Of a stretch of 64,000 nucleotides of DNA, positions 1 through 8,607 are shown piece by piece. Each line of letters starts with the position of its first letter. Position 1 is the stretch's first letter. The stretch is from Bacillaceae bacterium (GTDB lineage Bacteria > Bacillota > Bacilli > JACDOE01). A program made the position numbers and the translations under genes. The stretch covers positions 84,215 to 148,214 of the forward strand of contig JACDOE010000007.1 in assembly GCA_017656255.1 (NCBI GenBank), written 5' to 3'. The notes under the pieces are model-generated. The model did no database searches. It saw nothing but the letters and a program-made list of their open reading frames with translations, and was not told the origin of the DNA.

Positions 1-458
1 TGGCCAGACTGAATGAAGATTGCCCCAATATTATTGGCGTCAAAGAATCCAACAAAGATTTTGAACATGTGAATCGGGTCCTGCTGAACTGCGGAAGAGA
101 CTTCCTGCTTTTCTCGGGAATCGAGTTGTTGTGCTACCCGATGCTTGCCATCGGTGGAGCCGGATATATCAGCGCCACGGCCAACGTCATTCCGGATAAA
201 GTGGCGGACGTTTACAACGCGTGGGCAGCCGGCGATGTAAAAAAGGCGCAGGATCTGCACTATGAATTGATGCCGTTAAATGATGCCCTGTTTAAAGATA
301 CCAACCCGGCACCGTTAAAAGCGGCACTGGGCATGCTCGGCAGAATTACACCGAGACTGCGGTTGCCGATGGATTTGCCGACGCAGGAACTGCAGGATGA
401 ACTGAGACAGATCATGACCGACATGGGACTTCTTAAGGGAGGCGTAAACGTATCATGA
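1..458 (+). CDS. DapA-family pyruvate aldolase/lyase, C-terminal part
   Basis: The reading frame is already open at the window edge, so the N-terminus is missing; about 151 residues remain. Visible is the Schiff-base segment IIGVKESNKDF (Lys codon at 42-44), the hallmark of the DHDPS/NAL class I aldolase superfamily, followed by the usual C-terminal helical region. True DapA makes dihydrodipicolinate. Here the gene overlaps an HpaG-like gene by 4 bp (ATGA) and is followed by hpaE, so a role in 4-hydroxyphenylacetate catabolism, for example cleaving 2,4-dihydroxyhept-2-enedioate to pyruvate and succinate semialdehyde in place of HpaI, is the better inference. The substrate cannot be told from the sequence. 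Family assignment is firm; the role is inferred from neighbours. Confidence 0.8.
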   Translation, partial: ARLNEDCPNIIGVKESNKDFEHVNRVLLNCGRDFLLFSGIELLCYPMLAIGGAGYISATANVIPDKVADVYNAWAAGDVKKAQDLHYELMPLNDALFKDTNPAPLKAALGMLGRITPRLRLPMDLPTQELQDELRQIMTDMGLLKGGVNVS

Positions 459-1213
459 AACATGCCAGATTTATTGTCGAAGGACGCGAACAAACAGGTG
501 TACTGAATCAGACAGGAGATGCTATTGTCGCAGCATCAGGCAAAACATACAATCTGGAGGAAATCCAGGTCTGGTTGCCTCCAATCAAACCAAACAAGAT
601 GATCGGGCTGGCTCTGAATTTTGCCGATCATGCCGAGGAACTGGGGCTTGAAAGACCGAAAGAACCGGTGCTGTTTATCAAACCCAATACGTCGTTGATT
701 GGACACAAGGCGCCGATTTTCTACCCCAATGGGGCCACTTATATGCACTATGAAAATGAACTGGCCGTCGTCATCGGAAAACACGGCCGCAACATCAAAA
801 AGGAAAACGCCATGGACTATGTCAGCGGCTATACCATTGCCAATGACGTCACCGTCCGTGACTTCGTCAACAACTACTTCCGCCCGCCGGTACGTGCCAA
901 GGGGCATGACTCCTTCGGCCCGTTCGGTCCCTATTTTGTCGATAAAGAAGACATCGAAGATCCCGGCAACCTTGAACTGCGTACTTACGTTAATGGAGAA
1001 CTGCGTCAACAGGGGAACACCAGAGACCTGATCTATACCATTCCGGAACTCATTGAATTCATCAGTTCATTTATGACCCTGGAACCTAATGATGTCATCT
1101 GGACCGGAACGCCGAAAGGGTTGTCCCACGTATATCCCGGAGATGTGATTCGTCTGGAAATCGACGGCATCGGTGCCCTGGAAAATCCGGTTCTCGACGG
1201 ACGGACAGAATAG
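455..1213 (+). CDS. hpaG: FAH-family isomerase/decarboxylase (HpaG-like)
   Basis: 252 residues, a single fumarylacetoacetate-hydrolase fold domain. The metal-binding region (HYENELAVVIGK, then NDVTVRDF) and the C-terminal signature IWTGTPKGLSHVYPGD are both present. In the homoprotocatechuate pathway such enzymes decarboxylate 5-oxopent-3-ene-1,2,5-tricarboxylate and isomerise 2-hydroxyhepta-2,4-dienedioate. Proteobacterial HpaG is a tandem fusion of two such domains; this is a one-domain version, so a second copy may lie upstream of the window. The ATG overlaps the preceding stop codon, indicating translational coupling, with AAGGGAGG just upstream. hpaE follows 20 bp downstream. Family is certain; the precise step is inferred from the operon. 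Confidence 0.82.
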   Translation: MKHARFIVEGREQTGVLNQTGDAIVAASGKTYNLEEIQVWLPPIKPNKMIGLALNFADHAEELGLERPKEPVLFIKPNTSLIGHKAPIFYPNGATYMHYENELAVVIGKHGRNIKKENAMDYVSGYTIANDVTVRDFVNNYFRPPVRAKGHDSFGPFGPYFVDKEDIEDPGNLELRTYVNGELRQQGNTRDLIYTIPELIEFISSFMTLEPNDVIWTGTPKGLSHVYPGDVIRLEIDGIGALENPVLDGRTE

Positions 1214-1233
1214 AAGGGGGATGTGAACGTAAC

Positions 1234-2745
1234 ATGGCACAGAAGACGGATGTAAAAATACAGGCCGTACATCAGAAACTGGATGATATCCAATTGTATA
1301 TCAATGGCCAATTCGTAGACGGAGAAGCCGGGACGACTTTTGAAAACGTCAATCCGTTCACGAATGACGTCATCAACCAAGTGGCGGAAGGCCGTCGGGA
1401 AGATATTGATAAAGCAGTGACAGCGGCGAAAAAGGCTTTCGATGAGGGCCCGTGGGGTTCGATGAAACTGAAGGAAAGAATGACATACATCGACCGTATC
1501 GCTGATCTGATCGATGAAGAAATCGAGGAAATTGCCATTCTGGAATCCCTGGACACGGGTCTTCCCATTAGCCAGACCCGTAAAATGACCGCCCGTGCCG
1601 CGGAGAATTTCCGCTTTTATTCACGGATGGTCCAGTCTATCCACTACGAGTCTTACCCGGTGGACAACGAGTTTATTAATTATACCGTGTATAAACCACT
1701 TGGTGTGGTCGGACTGATTACCCCGTGGAATTCGCCGCTGATGCTGTCGACATGGAAAGTGGCACCTGCTCTGGCCACGGGCAATACTGTGATTTTAAAG
1801 CCTGCGGAACTGGCGCCGCTTACCGCTAACAAGCTGGCAGCAATCATCGATAAAGCAGGCCTGCCAGAAGGTGTATTTAATGTGGTGCACGGGTTTGGTG
1901 AGACAGCCGGGGCATCACTGGTCGCCCATCCGGATGTCGCCGCCATTTCCTTTACCGGAGAAACGGTAACCGGAAGTACCATCATCAAAAACGCGGCCGA
2001 TAACCTGAAGAAAACGTCGATGGAACTGGGTGGAAAGTCCCCGTTGATTGTATTTGATGACGCCGATCTGGACCGTGCACTGGACGCTGCGGTCTGGGGC
2101 ATCTTTTCCTTCAACGGGGAGCGCTGTACCGCCAATTCCCGGGTGTTCCTCCACAAAAATATCAAGGACAAATTCATCGAAGCGCTCAAACAACGGGTCC
2201 AGAACATTCGAATCGGCGATCCGATGGATCCGTCCACGCAACTTGGCCCGTTGATTGATAAAGGTCATTACAACAAAGTGACCGGTTATATCGAGCTTGC
2301 GAAAGAGGAAGGCTGTGAAGTCTTTCAGGGGGAAGTTCCGGAAGACGTCAAAGCCGGCAATTTTGTGCCGCCGACGCTGCTTTTAAATGCCAGAAATGAT
2401 ATGCGGGTTTGCCAGGAAGAGATTTTTGGTCCCGTCATGGCTGTGATTGAATTTGAAACGGAAGAAGAAGTGATCCGCATGGCCAATGATGTCAAATACG
2501 GTCTGGCCGGATACGTCTGGACCAACGATATTAAACGGGGACACCGGGTGGCCCAGGCCGTAGATGCTGGAATGCTCTGGGTCAATGCCCAGAATGTCCG
2601 CGACCTGCGGATTCCGTTTGGAGGAACAAAATACAGTGGAATCGGAAGAGAAGGCGGCCATTATGCCATCCTGGAATTTTATACTGAGCCGAAAGTGATT
2701 CACGTCTCCATCTCAGATCATCATATTCCGCAATTCGGCAAGTAG
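1234..2745 (+). CDS. hpaE: 5-carboxymethyl-2-hydroxymuconate semialdehyde dehydrogenase
   Basis: 503 residues, full-length NAD-dependent aldehyde dehydrogenase. Seen: the cofactor-binding stretch LITPWNSPLMLSTWK, the FTGETVTGS turn, the general base in MELGGKSP and the catalytic Cys298 in FNGERCTANS. It oxidises the ring-cleavage semialdehyde of homoprotocatechuate to the dicarboxylate in the cytoplasm. A GGGGGATG ribosome site precedes the ATG, and the gene is the last of the aromatic operon: a rho-independent terminator follows 11 bp after the stop. The close match of length and motifs to HpaE, together with the adjacent HpaG-like gene, makes this the best anchored gene of the pathway here. 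Confidence 0.88.
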   Translation: MAQKTDVKIQAVHQKLDDIQLYINGQFVDGEAGTTFENVNPFTNDVINQVAEGRREDIDKAVTAAKKAFDEGPWGSMKLKERMTYIDRIADLIDEEIEEIAILESLDTGLPISQTRKMTARAAENFRFYSRMVQSIHYESYPVDNEFINYTVYKPLGVVGLITPWNSPLMLSTWKVAPALATGNTVILKPAELAPLTANKLAAIIDKAGLPEGVFNVVHGFGETAGASLVAHPDVAAISFTGETVTGSTIIKNAADNLKKTSMELGGKSPLIVFDDADLDRALDAAVWGIFSFNGERCTANSRVFLHKNIKDKFIEALKQRVQNIRIGDPMDPSTQLGPLIDKGHYNKVTGYIELAKEEGCEVFQGEVPEDVKAGNFVPPTLLLNARNDMRVCQEEIFGPVMAVIEFETEEEVIRMANDVKYGLAGYVWTNDIKRGHRVAQAVDAGMLWVNAQNVRDLRIPFGGTKYSGIGREGGHYAILEFYTEPKVIHVSISDHHIPQFGK

Positions 2746-2755
2746 GATGAGGTGT

Positions 2756-2785
2756 AAAACGGGGAGTTTTACGCTCCCCTGTTTT
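2756..2785 (+). terminator. Terminator after hpaE
   Basis: GGGGAG (2761-2766), a 7-nt loop and CTCCCC (2774-2779), followed by TGTTTT and preceded by AAAAC, which extends the stem with one bulge. It closes the hpa operon. In the rest of the gap to 3115 (about 330 bp) I see no gene, no RNA motif and no clear promoter. Confidence 0.8.
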
Positions 2786-3114
2786 ATAAATCCATTCATC
2801 TTTCTCTGTTTGGGTGATTTTTCCCGAAGCAGCTTTGCAATCAGATGAAATGGAAAGGCTTTCAAAACGTGTTGCATTAAGGCGAGGTGAGGGATGAGAA
2901 CCCATTTTAGAACAGTGTTAACCTGGCGAAGGATAGTTGAGAAGAGGGTACGAATCAGGCACAACTTTTGGGAAAATCACGCAACAAAATGTTAGAAAAT
3001 TATGAAAGGTCCCGGCATTCATACTATCATCCATCTCTACAGGACATGATCAAAAAATCACCGCAATTCTAACAGTAAAAACAAATCGATTGAAAGGTTA
3101 AGGGGGTTTTTGAT

Positions 3115-4332
3115 TTGAAAAAGGGATTACTGCTTGTTTTAAGTCTGATGCTGATGTTATCAGTAGCTGCCTGTGGCGGAGGGAATGAACCGGCTTCCCA
3201 GTCAAACAGTGAAGGTAATGAATCGACTGACCAGACCGCTTCTGAAACCACGGAAGTCATCAAGATCGGTGGTATCTTTGCGGCCTCCGGAGGAGCGGCA
3301 CCGCTGGGAAAACCGGAAATGGACACGGTCAAAATGCTGGTTGAACAACTGAACAACAATGGCGGCATTAATGGTAAGAAAATTGATTTGATCGCCATCG
3401 ATAGTAAATCGGATCAGAATGAAGCGGCTCTTTCCATGAAAAGGCTGCTTGAACAGGAAAAAGTCGTCGCTGTCATCGGTGGTACGACAAGTGGAAACTG
3501 TCTGACTATGATTCCCATGGCTGAGAAAGCAAAGGTTCCTTTCTTTGCGCTGGGTGCAAGTAAACAAATCAATAATCCGAGTGACAATTCACCGCGTGAA
3601 TGGACATTTAAATCTCCTCAGGGAGACGATATTGTTGCCCCGAAAGTGGTGGAATATTTAAAAGATGAAGGTCTGACCAGAGTGGCCTGGTTGAATGTAG
3701 CCAATTCTTTTGGAACCAGCGGACATGAAGAGTTTATGAAAGCAGCCAACGAGAATGGCATAGAAGTGGTAGCGGAAGAAGAGTTTGAAGCAAGTGTCAA
3801 TGATGCAAAAGCGACCCTGACCCGGGTGAAAAAGGCAGATCCGCAGGCCATTATTGTCTGGGGAACAGCTCAGGAATCCGCTGTCGTAACTAAGAATATC
3901 CGCGAACTGGGAATCGAGGTTCCGATTATTGAAAGTCACGGAATCGCCACCAAGCAATTTATCGAACTGGCGGGCGAAGCCTCAAACGGTGTCATTTTCC
4001 CTGCCGGAAAACTGCTGGTCGTGGATCAATTGCCGGATGATGATCCGCAAAAAGAAGTCCTTTACCAGTACAGAAATGATTTCGAAGGAAAATTCGGTTA
4101 TGAGGCCAGTACCTTCGGCGGACATGCCTATGATGCGTTTTATATGCTGGTCAACGCCATTGAAAAAGTAGGTACCGATCCGGAAGCCATCCGGGCGGAA
4201 CTTGAAAAAACACAGGGATTCGTCGGAACCGGTGGTGTCTTTAACATGTCTCCAGAGGACCATAATGGTCTCACAACGGATGCCCTGGTTATGATCGAGA
4301 TTCAGGATGGATCCTATGTGCTAAAGAAATAA
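3115..4332 (+). CDS. Branched-chain-amino-acid-type ABC transporter, substrate-binding lipoprotein
   Basis: 405 residues. A TTG start is chosen because AAGGGGG sits 8 nt upstream. The N-terminus is a lipoprotein signal peptide with lipobox VAAC-G, followed by a low-complexity Ser/Asn/Glu linker, so it would be anchored outside the membrane. The body is a periplasmic-binding-protein type 1 (LivJ) fold: IKIGGIFAASGGAAPLG, the DSKSDQNEA segment and GGTTSGNC. It heads a five-gene set with two permeases and two ATPases. LivJ-family proteins also bind aromatic acids, and the hpa genes lie directly upstream, so an aromatic substrate is as plausible as leucine or isoleucine. That point is inference. 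Confidence 0.88.
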   Translation: MKKGLLLVLSLMLMLSVAACGGGNEPASQSNSEGNESTDQTASETTEVIKIGGIFAASGGAAPLGKPEMDTVKMLVEQLNNNGGINGKKIDLIAIDSKSDQNEAALSMKRLLEQEKVVAVIGGTTSGNCLTMIPMAEKAKVPFFALGASKQINNPSDNSPREWTFKSPQGDDIVAPKVVEYLKDEGLTRVAWLNVANSFGTSGHEEFMKAANENGIEVVAEEEFEASVNDAKATLTRVKKADPQAIIVWGTAQESAVVTKNIRELGIEVPIIESHGIATKQFIELAGEASNGVIFPAGKLLVVDQLPDDDPQKEVLYQYRNDFEGKFGYEASTFGGHAYDAFYMLVNAIEKVGTDPEAIRAELEKTQGFVGTGGVFNMSPEDHNGLTTDALVMIEIQDGSYVLKK

Positions 4333-4346
4333 AACGGAGGTAGACG

Positions 4347-5228
4347 ATGGAAATCCTTAGCCAGGTCTTACAGTTGCTGTTTTCAGGTTTGACCGTGGGT
4401 TCAATTTATGCCCTCATCGCCATTGGGTTTGTGGTGATATACAACGTGACAGGTGTTCTCAACTTTGCCCAGGGCGAGTTCGCCATGTTTGGTGCCATGA
4501 TTTGTATTTCTCTCGTCGGAATGGGGCTGCCATTATTGGCAGCCGTCATTTTGACGATTTTGATCGTCTCCGTTATCGGGGGATTGTTTGAGCGTCTGGC
4601 CATTTATCCGGCGCGAAACTCTTCCGTCCCCACGCTGATCATTATTACGATCGGAGTATCCATTGCTTTTCGCGGCATTGCCATCCTGATCTGGGGAACG
4701 CAGCCTTATGCCTTGCAACCCTTTACCGAAAACAATCCGATTCGGATACTGAATGCCGTGTTGTTGCCGCAAAATCTGTGGGCGATCGGGATATCCCTGG
4801 TCAGTGTATTCGCCATGGTTTACTTTTTTAATAAAACGTATATCGGAAAAGCGGTGACCGCCTGTGTGGTCAACAAATTCGCCGCTCGACTGATGGGAAT
4901 TAACCCGGAAAAAATGTCACTTCTGTCCATATCCATGAGTGCCGGGATTGGAGCTCTGGCGGGTATTGTCATCGCTCCCATTTCCGGAGCGTCTTATGGA
5001 ATGGGGATGATGCTGGGGATGAAAGCATTCGTGGCAGCCGTCATTGGCGGATTAACCAATGCCCCGGCGGCGATTCTGGGTGCGTTTCTGATCGGTATTC
5101 TGGAATCTTTCACGGAAGGTCTCTGGTCATCAGGCCTGAAAGATGCCGTCAGCTTTGCGATGTTATTGTTAATCCTGTTTTTGAAACCTGAAGGGCTGTT
5201 TGCAAAAGCATCAGGAAAAAGAGTGTAA
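4347..5228 (+). CDS. livH: Branched-chain-type ABC transporter permease (LivH family)
   Basis: 293 residues, hydrophobic throughout with about eight predicted membrane segments. LivH signatures are GLTVGSIYALIAIGFVVIYN near the N-terminus, NFAQGEFAMFGA, and the C-terminal AVIGGLTNAPAAILGAFLIG. It forms the membrane channel as a heterodimer with the next gene product. It starts 14 bp after the binding-protein stop with ACGGAGG upstream, so it is in the same operon. Confidence 0.9.
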   Translation: MEILSQVLQLLFSGLTVGSIYALIAIGFVVIYNVTGVLNFAQGEFAMFGAMICISLVGMGLPLLAAVILTILIVSVIGGLFERLAIYPARNSSVPTLIIITIGVSIAFRGIAILIWGTQPYALQPFTENNPIRILNAVLLPQNLWAIGISLVSVFAMVYFFNKTYIGKAVTACVVNKFAARLMGINPEKMSLLSISMSAGIGALAGIVIAPISGASYGMGMMLGMKAFVAAVIGGLTNAPAAILGAFLIGILESFTEGLWSSGLKDAVSFAMLLLILFLKPEGLFAKASGKRV

Positions 5229-5241
5229 GGGGGATATCACG

Positions 5242-6300
5242 GTGGACAGAACGGATTTGAAGAAAATATACAATAATAGTCTTGCAGGTCCCCTGATTTT
5301 TGCGGGAGTCTTATTTTTACTCCCTTTTGTCGTCCAGTCCAACTATATTTTGAGCATTATGATTATGATCGGGTTTTATGCCCTGCTCTGTAACGGATTG
5401 ACCCTGTTGATGGGATATGCGGGACAAATATCCCTGGGCCATGCCGCTTTTTATGGGATCGGCGCGTATATGTCGGCTTATCTGTCGGCCAAAATGGGAC
5501 TGTCTCCGTGGCTCGGCATGCTGGCAGGGATGATTCTGGCGGCGATCATCGCTTACATTGTCGGCATCCCGATTTTTAAACTGAAGGGCCACTATCTGGC
5601 ACTGGCCACGCTGGGATTTGGTGTTATTGTTTATACGGCGTTTAAAGAGTTAAAAGATTTCACCGGGGGATTGAACGGATTTTTCGGTATTCCGACGATC
5701 AGCCTGTTTGGCTTCGAATTTAACAATGACTTTCGGTTTTATTATCTCATCTGGTTATTCGTTATTCTTGGCATCCTTTTTTCACGCAATATTATTCATT
5801 CACGAATCGGGAGAGCCCTTCGTTCTATTGAAGGCAGCGAAGTCGCATCCGATGCCGTCGGGGTCAATATCATGAAGTATAAGCTTCAGGTGTTTATGCT
5901 GAGTGCGATGTTTGCTTCCCTGTCCGGTTCACTGTATGCCCATTATATTACGTTTATCAATCCGAACCTGTTTGATGTGATGACCTCTATCTATCTGCTG
6001 ATCATGGTGGTGATCGGCGGTGCGAGTAGTATCTGGGGTTCTGTCATCGGTGCCGCTGTGTTCGTGTTGCTGGGCGAGATACTGAAAAGTGTGGTCCCGC
6101 TTGTTTTCCCGAATGCCGGCGGCGAATTTGAAATTGTGTTCTTTGGTTTGCTTCTGGTGGTTACGTTAATATACATGCCGAATGGTCTTTCTCCCCAGTT
6201 AGAGAAGCTGATTGCGAGATTCAGGCGTAATAAAGAACTTGTGCCGGCACCGGTTGCAGCGGGCCGTGACGGTGTGGAATCAGGAGGTGATCAATCGTGA
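5242..6300 (+). CDS. livM: Branched-chain-type ABC transporter permease (LivM family)
   Basis: 352 residues. I place the start at GTG 5242, 8 nt after AAGGGGGA, rather than at an upstream ATG lying inside livH, because only this site has a ribosome site. LivM features are LLMGYAGQISLGHAAFYGIGAY, the GHYLALATLGFGV loop, and IMVVIGGASSIWGSVIGA near the C-terminus. It pairs with LivH in the membrane. The stop overlaps the start of the ATPase gene by 4 bp (GTGA). Confidence 0.9.
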   Translation: MDRTDLKKIYNNSLAGPLIFAGVLFLLPFVVQSNYILSIMIMIGFYALLCNGLTLLMGYAGQISLGHAAFYGIGAYMSAYLSAKMGLSPWLGMLAGMILAAIIAYIVGIPIFKLKGHYLALATLGFGVIVYTAFKELKDFTGGLNGFFGIPTISLFGFEFNNDFRFYYLIWLFVILGILFSRNIIHSRIGRALRSIEGSEVASDAVGVNIMKYKLQVFMLSAMFASLSGSLYAHYITFINPNLFDVMTSIYLLIMVVIGGASSIWGSVIGAAVFVLLGEILKSVVPLVFPNAGGEFEIVFFGLLLVVTLIYMPNGLSPQLEKLIARFRRNKELVPAPVAAGRDGVESGGDQS

Positions 6301-7088
6301 GCGGGCAACAGACAATTTTGAAAGTGGAAGGGTTGACGAAGCAATTTGGTGGTGTGGCAGCGGTTCATGATGTTTCCTTCGAGGTGAAGGAGGGCGAAAT
6401 ATTTGCCGTGATCGGCCCGAACGGGGCAGGTAAAACGACTCTTTTCAACATGATCACCGGTGTATTGCCCGTGACAACGGGAAAGGTCTATTTCAAAGAC
6501 CGGGAACTCACCGGTCTCAAACCCTATCAAATCGCGGCACTGGGGGTCACCCGGACGTTTCAGAACCTGGAAGTGTTCAGTAATATGACCGTGATTGAGA
6601 ATGTGATGACCGGCGCCCATCTGCGCATGAATACCGGCATCCTCAGGGCCGGATTTCGCTTCCCTTCTGTGGTCAGGGAAGAAGTGAACATCATGGAAAA
6701 AGCGATGGAATGTCTGAAACTGGTGGGGATTGAACATCTGGCCTATGAGCGAGCCGTCACATTGCCCTATGGAAACCAACGGCTGCTTGAGATTGCCAGA
6801 GCTTATGTTTCCGAACCGGAACTGATTTTTCTGGATGAACCGCTGGCCGGCCTGAATTCAGAAGAGACGCGAAAATGGATCAATGTCATATTAAAAATGC
6901 GAGAAAACGGGATGACGTTTGTGTTTGTCGAACATGATATTGAAGCGGTCATGTCCATTTCGGACCGGATCGTGGTCCTCGACAATGGCATTAAAATCGG
7001 GGAGGGCACACCCGAAGAGATTTATGAGAATCCGAAGGTGGTAGCAGCATACCTTGGGGAAGAAGAGGAGGATGCTGTATCATGCTAA
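6297..7088 (+). CDS. livG: ABC transporter ATP-binding protein (LivG family)
   Basis: 263 residues, GTG start with AGGAGGTG 8 nt upstream. Walker [10 protein letters not shown] (around residue 40), Q-loop in [10 protein letters not shown], Walker [12 protein letters not shown] and switch His in [16 protein letters not shown] are all present. The ABC signature reads [14 protein letters not shown], the LivG-type departure from LSGGQ. It hydrolyses ATP on the cytoplasmic face as a heterodimer with LivF. Confidence 0.9.
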   Translation: MSGQQTILKVEGLTKQFGGVAAVHDVSFEVKEGEIFAVIGPNGAGKTTLFNMITGVLPVTTGKVYFKDRELTGLKPYQIAALGVTRTFQNLEVFSNMTVIENVMTGAHLRMNTGILRAGFRFPSVVREEVNIMEKAMECLKLVGIEHLAYERAVTLPYGNQRLLEIARAYVSEPELIFLDEPLAGLNSEETRKWINVILKMRENGMTFVFVEHDIEAVMSISDRIVVLDNGIKIGEGTPEEIYENPKVVAAYLGEEEEDAVSC

Positions 7089-7819
7089 AGGTGGATAATC
7101 TACACACCTACCACGACTATCTTCACGTCTTAAAAGGCATTCATTTTGAATTGAATGAAGGGGAAATTCTGGCGATTCTGGGTTCAAACGGAGCCGGTAA
7201 AAGTACGCTTTTGGGAACACTGGCCGGTGTATATGCTCCACGGGAAGGAAATATTACCTTCAAGGGAGAAGACATTACACAGGACGGGGTGCAGAAGGTC
7301 GTCAGCAAAGGAATCTGTCTGGTTCCGGAACGGAGACAAATTTTCAACTCGATTTCGGTACGGGACCATCTGCTGCTGGGGGCCTATCACCGCTACAAAA
7401 GGGATAAGAAAACGATTCAGCAGGATTATGAAAATGTGATCGAGATGTTCCCTCGTTTGAAACAAATGCTGGATCGCCCGGGCGGCCTGTTATCCGGCGG
7501 GGAGCAGCAAATGCTGGCGATCGGTCGCGGTCTGATGGCCAGACCGCAAGTCCTGATGCTGGATGAACCCTCACTGGGGCTTGCTCCTTTGATTGTCCGG
7601 GATATCATGGGCATTTTACGTCGGCTGTGTGAAGAGATGGGAACCACGATCATTCTGGTAGAACAAAACGTCAAAGCCGCGTTGAAAGTGGCTGATCGAG
7701 CCTGTGTACTCGCGCACGGCCGGATTGAGATTTCCGGAACAGCCGAGGAACTGATGCAGGATTCCAGTATTCAGGAGGCCTATTTCGGAAAATCCAAAAA
7801 GGCCAAAAAAGCAACATAA
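7082..7819 (+). CDS. livF: ABC transporter ATP-binding protein (LivF family)
   Basis: 245 residues. Walker A GSNGAGKST, a canonical signature LLSGGEQQMLAIGR, Walker B VLMLDEPSLGL and switch histidine replaced by Gln in LVEQNVKAALK, as usual for LivF. It overlaps livG by 7 bp with GAGGAGG upstream, so it is translationally coupled. A lysine-rich tail (SKKAKKAT) ends the protein. Confidence 0.9.
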   Translation: MLKVDNLHTYHDYLHVLKGIHFELNEGEILAILGSNGAGKSTLLGTLAGVYAPREGNITFKGEDITQDGVQKVVSKGICLVPERRQIFNSISVRDHLLLGAYHRYKRDKKTIQQDYENVIEMFPRLKQMLDRPGGLLSGGEQQMLAIGRGLMARPQVLMLDEPSLGLAPLIVRDIMGILRRLCEEMGTTIILVEQNVKAALKVADRACVLAHGRIEISGTAEELMQDSSIQEAYFGKSKKAKKAT

Positions 7820-7853
7820 GCCAATACTATCGTGGAAAGGGTGTTTTTTCATT

Positions 7854-8309
7854 ATGGCAAACAACGAACCGATGACGGCATTAACCGATGAGCTCATGGA
7901 TTATCTGGAAGGTGAAAAACTGGTTCTTTTGACCACGATTGAAGCGGAAAGTGGAGCGCCGAATGTGTCGGCGATCTCATGGGTAAAAAGTTACAGCAAA
8001 GACAAAATCCGTTTTACCGTTACCAACAACTCCCGCATCATCAGTAATATCAAGGCAAACCCCAATGTGGTATTTACCATTATCGGACTGGGAACGGTCT
8101 ATTCCATCGCCGGAAGGGCAGATATCCTGGAGGAGACGATGGAAGGGGTTCCGTTGAAGCTGGCCAAGGTGGAAGTTGAAGTGAAACAGGTATTTGAGAG
8201 CATGTTCTGGGGCGCAGAAATCACGCAGGAACCGGCATATAAGAAAACCTACAATCCTGAAAAAGCGAAGGAACTGGACGAACAAGTTTATGCAGCCCTT
8301 ATGAAATAA
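7854..8309 (+). CDS. Pyridoxamine 5'-phosphate oxidase-fold (split-barrel flavin) protein
   Basis: 151 residues. The opening EGEKLVLLTTIEAESGAPNVSAISWVKS and the following IRFTVTNNSRIISNIKANPNVVFTI are typical of small PNPOx-like split-barrel proteins that bind FMN or F420. No catalytic set of true PdxH is apparent, so the function is unknown. It starts 35 bp after livF with AAAGGGTG upstream and is probably the last gene of the transporter operon. It could be a flavin reductase partner of a hydroxylase, but nothing in the sequence proves that. Confidence 0.7.
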   Translation: MANNEPMTALTDELMDYLEGEKLVLLTTIEAESGAPNVSAISWVKSYSKDKIRFTVTNNSRIISNIKANPNVVFTIIGLGTVYSIAGRADILEETMEGVPLKLAKVEVEVKQVFESMFWGAEITQEPAYKKTYNPEKAKELDEQVYAALMK

Positions 8310-8330
8310 GCGGGGGTTGGGGATAGAAAA

Positions 8331-8552
8331 TAGCGGAAATTTTTACCGTTATATCCCCATTTCGCCCTGTTTTTATAAAATAGGGGAAAAGTTTCCGTAG
8401 TTAACCCCGTTTTATGATTATGCGAAGTATTCGAGCCGAATAGCGGAAAACTTTTTCTCTATAATTTCACAATCCCCCCTTTTTCGAAGAATAGCGGAAA
8501 TGTTTTCCGCTATATTTTTTAGATGATAATAGCGGAAACAACTTTCATTATC
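8331..8552. repeat. Modular palindromic intergenic element, copy A
   Basis: Five imperfect 23-nt palindromes (consensus ATAGCGGAAA-nnn-TTTCCGCTAT) begin at about 8331, 8381, 8441, 8491 and 8529, i.e. spaced 50, 60, 50 and 38 bp. The one at 8491-8513 is a perfect 10-bp inverted repeat with a 3-nt centre. The linker after the second unit contains GATTATGCGAAGTATT, which recurs exactly in copy B. The element fills the gap between two convergent genes. No open frame and no transposase is present. Confidence 0.8.
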
Positions 8553-8607
8553 CTAAATCTGACCTCCGAACTCTAACCACTGATTAGTTGATTCGATGCA
8601 CCCCAAA

